Positions 57,082-64,000 of a stretch of DNA of 64,000 bases are shown in pieces (positions within the stretch are counted from its first letter, which is position 1; each line of letters starts with the position of its first letter). The translations under genes were made by a program, and so were the position numbers. Under the pieces are notes generated by a model that saw only the letters and a list, made by a program, of their open reading frames with translations, did no database searches and was not told the origin of the DNA. The stretch is taken from contig CM055109.1 in NCBI GenBank assembly GCA_029204225.1, positions 23,464,422 through 23,528,421 on the forward strand, read 5' to 3'. Source of the stretch: Diphasiastrum complanatum (taxonomy: Eukaryota; Streptophyta; Lycopodiopsida; Lycopodiales; Lycopodiaceae).

Positions 57082-57478
57082 CAGGTGAGAGGCATGTGGT
57101 TTAGGGCATTACGAAAAAACGTAACATCGACAGAAAAACAAACTAGCAAACACTGAATAGATAAAGAACAATACAACACTGTACCGCTTACCTCTCTGGC
57201 TGCAAAATGGGCAGCTGCAGGAACTGTCCAATCCGGTCCATGAGCTCATATACCAGTCCAAGTGTCGACCCCTCGCTGTCAGCCATGCGGAGCACAATGT
57301 AAAGTGGTCAAAGCAGTCCTGACAATGTCTGTGCATCCCTCCAAAACTGGTCTCCCCTCACCGTGGAAGAAAAGTGCTCCCCATCCTCAGTGCGCGGAAA
57401 TGTACTGGCACACCAAAGATCACTGGCAACCATCTGTAGAAGCTGCGCCCTGCACCTGATCAGACGGTCGATGACCAC

Positions 57479-57960
57479 TTAGTCGAATGCAAAGCGTGTG
57501 GGGGCTGGCTTACGGAGGTCTAGATGGCTGAACACCCGGAACATGGCAAGAACACGCCTCTTCCTCGTGACAAAAGTCACCAGGAAGAGGGCCTCACGGA
57601 CGATGGCTCTAACCCAGGGAAGTGCACCTATGTCCCCCATCAGAAGGTCTATGCCGTGCGCGGCACAGGGGGTATGAACAATGTGAGGGAACTCGGCCTC
57701 TAGCAATACACCCATCTGAATGCAGTTCGTGGCATTGTCCGTCACCACTGTGACGACATGCTGTGGGCCTATGGACAGGATGGAAGACCTGATGACATCA
57801 AACATGAACTCTGCAGATATGACTCTCCCCCCCCTGCTGCAATCCACTGCCCTCAAAAACTGTGTGCCCATGCAGCTGGAGACCAGTATGTTGAGGATCG
57901 GCCTCCTCCTGACATCAGTCTAGCCATCGGACATGATGTTGCAACCGTAAGTGGCCCAGT
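57479..57960 (-). pseudogene. hAT transposase DUF659 core, copy 2
   Basis: The frame reads WATYGCNIMSDG, a stop, TDVRRRPILNILVSSC, FLRAVDCS and VVTVVTDNATNCIQMG, then HTPCAAHGIDLLMGDIG. DUF659 contains the first catalytic acidic residues of hAT transposases, in the SDG and TDNA contexts. A TAA at 57479-57481 ends the frame before the VVIDRLIR continuation. Confidence 0.86.
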
Positions 57961-58487
57961 GGCGACGTAGAGGCTCCATCTCTCTAGACAGTGACTCGAC
58001 CCTATCCCTCAGCATGTGTGTGCGGACAACCTCTGAACTAGGGACTCTCCAGCTAGGGCTGACAGACTGTGCAAGGCGGAAGGCCGGCCCTTCTGAAGGG
58101 CTCGGAGTTGGTGATGGCAAATGGAAGGTTCAGCTCATAAATCAGGCTGGCCACGGCCTGTGTGGCCTCTCTATCCATGTGCGGCTGATGCGCGCCGCGA
58201 ATGCTCTACTGCCTAAGAACTCTCCCAGCTGGGCGACGGGTAGCGGACCTCCAGCACGGTGCACCAAACGTGACGGGAATGGATGATGACGCGACAGCCT
58301 GGGCACTAGTGGATGCATCAGCTGTAGACGTGGAATGGGGAGAGTGGGATGCACTGGCCGGGATGGGTGCAGCAGCGTAAGTGGGGTACACTGGTGGAGG
58401 GTGGACATCTGGCATGGGATACGAAAACTGCTGGGTAGGGTGGTCATCCGGATGTGAAGGGAGGGAGGAAGGGATCTCCTCAACATC

Positions 58488-59084
58488 CTAGAAGGCCTCG
58501 TCACTGGCATCCGGGGCCTGCTCCTGCTCGGGAGGCGGAGAGTCCATGAGAAAGTCGTAAACTGGGGGAGTGCGAGCAACAGTAGGTGGTGGTGGAACCA
58601 CAGTGGCAACTGGCGGACGCGGTGGGACAGGATCCACCGGAATGGGTGCAGATGGGGGTGCGTGAGGCGGAACTGTCTGAGAGGGACGAGGGGCAAAGGG
58701 ACTGGACGAGGATGCACTCCCTCTCCTCGTGCGTGCCAGCCAAGCAGGCAGCAACTCGGGGTCAACCACGTAAGGAGCGGTGCAAAACCGAAGAACACCC
58801 TCCGAAATGGTGTTCTCCCCCGCCAGAAGACGTGGCCCGTAGGTATCCAAAAGTCGCTGCCTGACGGGAACGGACATGCTGGCACAGGGGGCAGCATTCA
58901 GTGTGCCACCATCTCTCGCGCGTGCGCCGATTAGGTGACCTTTAAGGCGAGTGAGGGTGGCAACGAACTCTGTCAGGCAATATCGACAGCGCACTATCCT
59001 TGCACCGGACTTGTTAGACTTGTCGGGAACCCGCCTGACAATGTCCACCTCGTCCCACAGATCGGCAAGGTTGGAATGCACCAT
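58488..59084 (-). pseudogene. hAT transposase BED zinc finger part, copy 2
   Basis: WDEVDIVRRVPDKSNKSG leads to CRYCLTEFVATLTRLKGHLI and a later Cys in NAAPC, the C-2-C...H...C pattern of BED fingers, which bind transposon ends. A Pro/Ser-rich linker follows. Copy 3 (62267-63190) keeps the frame further. The ORF track in this copy shifts near 58485. Confidence 0.85.
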
Positions 59085-59364
59085 CTCTGTAGAAAGGACT
59101 GGGGAAAGAAGGCAGAGATCTCTGTGGGTGCGATAGGAGTCGGAAGGCTTGAAAAAACCACAATTAAGGCCGAAATAGCAATAACAGGGGAGGACGCGAT
59201 CAGTGCAATGCAAAGACAGCCGGGAGGGCGCGGACAACAGGGAGGGTGCGGACAGTAGGGCGACGGGCAGGGAGAGAGATGAAGCGAGGGGGGGGGATTA
59301 GGTTAAAAAAAAATACAGTGATATATTAAATATTAAAAAATATTATATACTAAAAAATATTAAA

Positions 59365-59434
59365 TATTGTGGTACCGCGGATCAGTATGGATCCGCGGTA
59401 CCGGGATCCGCGGATCCTGGTACCGCTGGATCTA

Positions 59435-59436
<2 letters not shown>
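59365..59436. repeat. hAT copy 2 right terminus with palindromes
   Basis: GTGGTACCGCGGATC ... GGATCCGCGGTACC is an almost perfect inverted repeat, followed by GGATCCGCGGATCC and GGTACC, ending GATCTATG at 59436. Copy 3 has the same at 63480-63568. Confidence 0.87.

Positions 59437-59475
<39 letters not shown>
59437..59475. repeat. (TA)n tract flanking hAT copy 2
   Basis: About 19 TA dinucleotides adjoin the element end, passing into TGTGTGTG from 59483. Confidence 0.95.
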
Positions 59476-59476
<1 letters not shown>

Positions 59477-62008
59477 GTATCTGTGTGTGTGTATGTGTGT
59501 GTGTACATACATTATGACATTCTAGCAAAACACTAAGAAAGGCTGGCTATCTCACTGTGGAAAAAGCAATCTATGCTCACGGCTTTGAAATGCAAAGATA
59601 AAACAATCAAAAGTATGGCCTTGTAAATAGCACAAACTAAAATATCCAAGCCCATGTAGCATCAAGAATTGAAAGAAGCTCACCATCTCTAGGATCGGTT
59701 CATCCCAAGAGAAAAAGCTGAACTCTATGCATGTGAAAGGTGTAAAAGCCTAGAACTATATCCAACATTTGAACAAAAATGCAGCCTTACATAACGCCGT
59801 AATATTATGTCTATGCATAGTTTCCACAAAACTCGTTTTAAATGTCCATTTTTATGTGTTTTGTGGCCACTGCCCTAAGCAAGTGGTCAAAGTAGCCTTT
59901 TGGGCCAACAGGCCCAACTTTCTTAAAATATAGCTTAACTTCATCTCGTGACTCGTTGAAGCATCTTCCGATTGCGTTTGAGCACGTCAACCCTCCTCTC
60001 CTCCAGAGTATAGAAAATTTTAGATCATATGTGAATAGCCCTCTCTCTAGTAAAGATATTGGGTCTCTTTGTCTGAACCTGAATTGATGATCTTGATCAA
60101 GTTGTATTCTTCATGTTCGATGCAATCTTGATGTTGTCCTAAGTCAATCTTTTGTGATTGCCATCTTGGAAGATAGATCTTGATGTATAGATATTTGGTA
60201 GATTAATCCTTGGTTTCTATGCATCAAATTATGACCTAGAAAACACAAGGATAGTGTTATAATTTCTCATCGACAAGAGATGAGAACGAGGAGCGAACTC
60301 CCTACAGCTCTAGCATGATCAACCACTACACTCTTTTTCTTTCATTCATCAATCATCTTGATATAGAATTTATTTTTGGAAGTGCATCAGCTTTGTCATC
60401 ATGTCACCATCAGCTCTCCCATTATTTGGAACAACGTTCTAAATGCACTCACAAATCTATGCTCAGAAACATTTCCAGATACTGTAGTGGCAGATTGGAG
60501 TAGGCTACTACTACTAATTTTTAGAATGAATGGTCATACAAGTAATTACCTTGGGCACTATGTACACTTTTTCAGCTAGCTCCAATAGTACTACCTATCC
60601 ATGGCTCCTTCAAGTAGTTTAAGCTCTCTTGGCACTCCTAATCCATTTCTTCATATTGTCCTTAAATAGGGTTGTATTGTGTTCCTTTTAATGTGTCAAG
60701 CTCTTTAACGCACTGATAAATGATTCTCTCTATATATCCTTCGGAGTAATCTATTGTTGCTCTTGTTTGGTATTCAAGGTCCGTATGTCCAATCTTGGAA
60801 ATTACCTGCCTATTTTAAGCCCATTAATTACTCATCTCCGCTGTGGATAGCTTGGCACCTATTTGCTTCTACCAAGACATCTAGTCATCATGTTATCCCA
60901 TGACCTTGGGTTAGATACGAGCTTCAGTATATCTTTGGGAGTTTTGTATCGTCTTTTGCAACATTCCATTGGCACTAATAGTCTTTGAATTACCTTGAGT
61001 GCCTTTGGGTTCAAGAAAAAATGCACAAAGATCCTGGTAAATGAATTACCCAATTCCTACATAGAGTAGAGGTCTTGGATTTTCCACACACAAACCGGGC
61101 CCCACCACTCTCCCCCCCCCACAAGTCTACCATCAACCACACCCAAGATCAAATCCAATGGCTAATAAAATGTCAAAGAGAAAAATATTTATGCTTTTCC
61201 AATGTAGATATGCTCATGTTGCTCATTTTTCGAGTCCCACATCTGCATTTATCAAAGTATGACGGTACTATGGATCTAATGAGATTCTTGCAAATTTACA
61301 AAGAAGCCTACATGGTCTACAATGAAAACACTATGAAATTTTGTCTTTATGTGTGTACTTCTCCTAGACAAACAAATAATGCTATTTTGGTTATGTAATA
61401 TTTATATCTATGAGAGCATTATTCAATGCTAAGGAGTCTACTATAATTATCCATTTGGTTATGTAGTATTTATATCTATGAGAGCATTATTCAATGCCAA
61501 TATCCATTTGTTCGTCTACTTTGTCGTCTTTTTGGTTCATCAATAACCAATGACCATGTTGACATCTTCATTGCTTATAATAGGGGTTTGTTATAAGCAC
61601 ATGCAACTCGCAGTATACCTATTTGTACGTGATATCTTTGTTATGGTATTATCTTATGACATTATTGTTATGGCAACTTTTGGGCACAAATTGACACTGG
61701 TACAAGTATATATTGATTCCAAGTTCTATTGTGTGGAGTTTGATGTATGTGGCAAGATTGCCTCATGTTATGTCCATCTTTTCACCCATGATGCAAACCA
61801 TATACAAGACAACTCTACTCAAAACTTTGAATTTTCAATCACCGACCCTTTGGCCTAGCTATCAATTAGTATTGGCCTCATATGCACCTTTGCAATGTTA
61901 GGCACATGCTTCAATGGTCGGTGTTTTGTCAAAACACTTTAGAGCTTCATTCTAGCATTATTCACCACCACATCATGTCATTATCCTAAATTTACCAATT
62001 TAACTGTG
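59476..62008. other. no recognisable gene
   Basis: This is AT-rich sequence with short ORFs. A ~45-base direct duplication (61385-61430 and 61452-61497, TTTGGTTATGTARTATTTAT) is present. The ORFs at 61075-61398 and 61550-61858 have no known motif. The region ends where hAT copy 3 begins. Confidence 0.5.
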
Positions 62009-63568
62009 TGCCCATGCAGCTGGAGACCAAGATGTTGAGGATCGGCCTCCTCCTGACATCAGTCCAGCCATCGGACATGATGCTGCAACCGTAAGTGGCC
62101 CAGTGGCGACGTAGAGGCTCCATCTCTCTAGACAATGACTCGACGCTATCCCTCAGCATGTGTGTACGGACAACCTCTGAACTAGGGACTCTCCAGCGAC
62201 AGACTGTGCAAGGCGGAAGGCCCTTCTGAAGGGCTCAGAATCGGTGATGGCAAATGGAAGGTTCAGCTAATAAACCAGACTGGCCACGGCCTGTATGGCC
62301 TCTGTCCATGTGCGGCTGATGCGCGCCGCGAATGCTCTGCTGCCTAAGAACTCTTCAGCTGGGCGACGGGTAGCGGACCTCCAGCACGGTGCACCAAACG
62401 TGACGGGAATGGATGATGACGCGACATGTTGGGCACTAGTGGATGCATCAGCTGTAGACGTGGAATGGGGAGAGTGGGATGCACTGGTCGGGATGGGTGC
62501 AGCAGCATAAGTGGGGCACACTGGTGGAGGGGGGACATCTGGCATGGGATACGAAAACTGCTGGCTAGGGAGGTCATCCGGATGGGAAGGGAGGAAGGAA
62601 GGGATCTCCTCAACATCCTGGGCCTGCTCCTGCTCGGGAGGCGGAGAGTCCATGAGAAAGTCGTAAACTGGGGGAGTGCGAGCAACAGTAGGTGGTGGTG
62701 GAACCGCAAAGGCAACTGGTGGACGAGATGGGACGGGTTCCACCGGAATGGGTGCAGATAGGGGTGCGTGTGGCGGAACTGTCTGAGGGGGGTGAGGGGC
62801 AAAGGGATTGGACGAGGATGCACTCCCTCTCCTTGTGCGTGCGAGCCAAGCAGGCAGCAACTCGGGGTCAACCACGTAAGGCGCGGTGCAAAACCGAAGA
62901 ACACCCTCCGAAATGGTGTTCTCCCCCGCCACAAGACGTGGCCCGTAGGTGTCCAGAAGTCGTTGCCTGACGGGAACAGACATGCTGGCACAGGGGGCAG
63001 CATTTAGTGTGCCACCATCTTTGGCGCGTGCGCCGTGTAGGTGGCCTTTAAGGCGAGTGAGGGTCTCAACGAACTCGGCTAGGCAATATCGACAGCGCAC
63101 GATCTTTGCACCGGACTTGTTGGACTTGTCGGGAACCCGCCTGACAATGTCCACCTCGTCCCACAGATCGGCAAGGTTGGAATGCACCATTTTTGTAGAA
63201 GGAACTGGGGAAAGAAGGCAGAGATGATCGTGAGTGCGATAGGAGGTGGAAGGCTGGAAAAACCACAACAAAGGCCGAAATAGCAATAGCAGGGACGGAA
63301 GCGATCAGTGCAACGCGAAGACAGTATGATGGCGAGGAGTGGGCGGACAGCAGAGAGGGCGCGGACAGCAGGGAGGGCACTGACAACGGCGCGATGGGCA
63401 GGGAGAGAGATGAAGCGAGGGGGGGGATTTGGTTAAAAAAATGTATATTAATATATTAAATATTAAAAAATATTAAATATTGTGGTATCGCGGATCAGTA
63501 TGGATCCGCGGTACCACAGTGGATCCCGGTACCACGGATCCGCGGATCCTGGTACCACTGGATCTATG
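62009..63568 (-). mobile_element. hAT copy 3, truncated (transposase end)
   Basis: Closely matches copy 2 from 57856 to 59436. It starts inside DUF659 (CTGTGTGCCCATGCAGCTGG) at 62009 and ends with the CATAGATCCAG terminus at 63568 against a short (TA)n. The rest of the element and the accessory gene are missing. Confidence 0.88.
62267..63190 (-). pseudogene. hAT transposase N-terminal part, copy 3
   Basis: Begins MVHSNLADLWDEVD and is open for about 308 codons through the BED finger (CRYCLAEFVETLTRLKGHLH) and the Pro/Ser linker to SRTWTEAIQAVASLVY. It stops at a TAG where copy 2 reads GAG (YELNLP). Downstream at ~62060 it keeps the Trp codon that is TAG in copy 2. It shows the uninterrupted linker that copy 2 has lost. 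Confidence 0.85.
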
Positions 63569-63583
63569 ATATATATATATATA
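63569..63583. repeat. short (TA)n flanking hAT copy 3
   Basis: Seven TA dinucleotides next to the terminus at 63568. Confidence 0.85.
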
Positions 63584-64000
63584 AGTTGAATTTATGATTC
63601 TGTGGTTCCATTATAAAATACACAGATGTATGTAGAAACTGAATACTTCGCGATCATGGAAATGGACCTTTGAGCTGGACTATGGAAGAAGCCATAGCTA
63701 TTGTGATTACATCTAAATGGAAAAATTTGATTGGAATTGCCATACTAACTGAGATGCTGGTGTAGTAGTGTACTGTTGGAACAATGTCATGTGTAAAGAC
63801 TGTTCAGAAAACTTGCACCTTTGTCTGAAAATATAGTAATGCTGTATCTCATCTAGACATGCATATGCATCATGAGACTGAGATTTAATTAGATAAAAAA
63901 TCCAACCAAACTAGAAGCAAAATTTGATAATCAGGCATTTTCTTCCAAAAGCAATGATCTGATCCTAAACATTTATACCACCCTTATAGTAAAAATGATT
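63584..64000. other. no recognisable gene
   Basis: AT-rich sequence to the window end. I see no ORF, RNA or repeat. No later kinase exon is recognisable. Confidence 0.4.

Larger units (their letters stand above)
54780..59084 (-). pseudogene. hAT transposase, copy 2 (multi-exon, several stops)
   Basis: Order on minus: BED finger exon (~59084-58480), middle region, DUF659/RNase H-like (58100-57180), an intron (57182-57082: donor GTAAGCGG, acceptor CCTGCAG), hATC region (57081-56750), a short intron, an exon 56690-56501 (CAASVCERNWSTWALIHT), an intron (56500-56399) and a last exon (56398-54780). It would excise and insert the element as a dimer. Stops at ~58054, 57918 (TAG for Trp in SDGWTD context), 57479, ~57298 and 55216, plus a frameshift near 56783, disable it. 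I chose ATG at 59084 because it opens MVHSNLADLWDEVD, conserved in copy 3. Confidence 0.85.
53216..59436 (-). mobile_element. hAT copy 2, end-to-end complete two-gene element
   Basis: The 6.2-kb element starts CATAGTGGCACG (53216) and ends in the complement of CATAGATCCAGC (59436), both abutting (TA)n. It contains the accessory gene on plus (53935-54279) and the transposase on minus (59084-54780), converging. CATAG ends and the BED/DUF659/hATC order identify the hAT superfamily. Both genes carry stops, so the copy is dead. Confidence 0.88.

Noticed and set aside
58142-58897. 251-codon Pro/Leu/His-rich minus-strand ORF
   Set aside because: It is an alternative frame of the transposase N-terminal region. 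The BED frame is the one conserved in copy 3.
61075-61858. Host genes from the two ~105-codon ORFs
   Set aside because: No motif, no codon pattern, and AT-rich surroundings with stops in neighbouring frames.
62344-63003. 219-codon ORF in copy 3 with the same Pro/Leu/His style
   Set aside because: An alternative frame of the same transposase region.

Overview
This is nuclear DNA of a land plant with a large, transposon-rich genome. One host gene is recognisable, a PB1-domain Raf-like protein kinase of a plant-specific family, with GT-AG introns of about 100 bases and one of 12.3 kb. The rest is layered LTR retrotransposons, a LINE, a SINE, a MITE and hAT DNA transposons. Multi-kilobase introns filled with retroelements suit a fern, gymnosperm or other big-genome lineage, but the sequence does not settle which. 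Nothing looks prokaryotic, and I found no CRISPR array or rRNA gene.

Layout. 1-2.7 kb: internally deleted copia remnants (minus strand). 2.7-8.1 kb: low-content sequence with a 34-bp tandem repeat, a long (GA)n tract, a C-rich stretch and degenerate repeats. 8.28-24.2 kb: the Raf-like kinase gene (plus). Five exons are visible, ending just after the catalytic loop. Intron 4 holds a 6.6-kb Ty3/gypsy chromovirus in sense orientation. No later kinase exon was found in the remaining 39.8 kb. 25.4-28.7 kb: gypsy remnant (minus). 28.9-34.1 kb: copia-3 (minus), with a tRNA-derived SINE in its 3' LTR and a 224-bp MITE in its RT. 34.1-34.3 kb: a hAT terminus. 35.6-39.2 kb: LINE (minus).

39.2-63.6 kb: three copies of one hAT family. 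Copy 1 (39.2-53.2 kb, 5'-truncated) is split by copia-1 (39473-50952, target duplication CTCCA). Copia-1 is itself split by copia-2 (41565-47116), whose LTR end is joined to an inverted piece of its own family. Copy 2 (53216-59436) is end-to-end complete but pseudogenised. Copy 3 (62009-63568) is a truncated end. Copies 1 and 2 lie head to head around a (TA)n tract.

The most unusual system is this hAT family. It has a BED/DUF659/hATC transposase with AT-hook-like C-terminal extension, plus a small, convergently transcribed second ORF kept in both copies that retain that end. Its CATAG termini carry palindromic GGTACC/CCGCGG arrays, and all five visible ends abut (TA)n runs. All transposons here carry disabling mutations.
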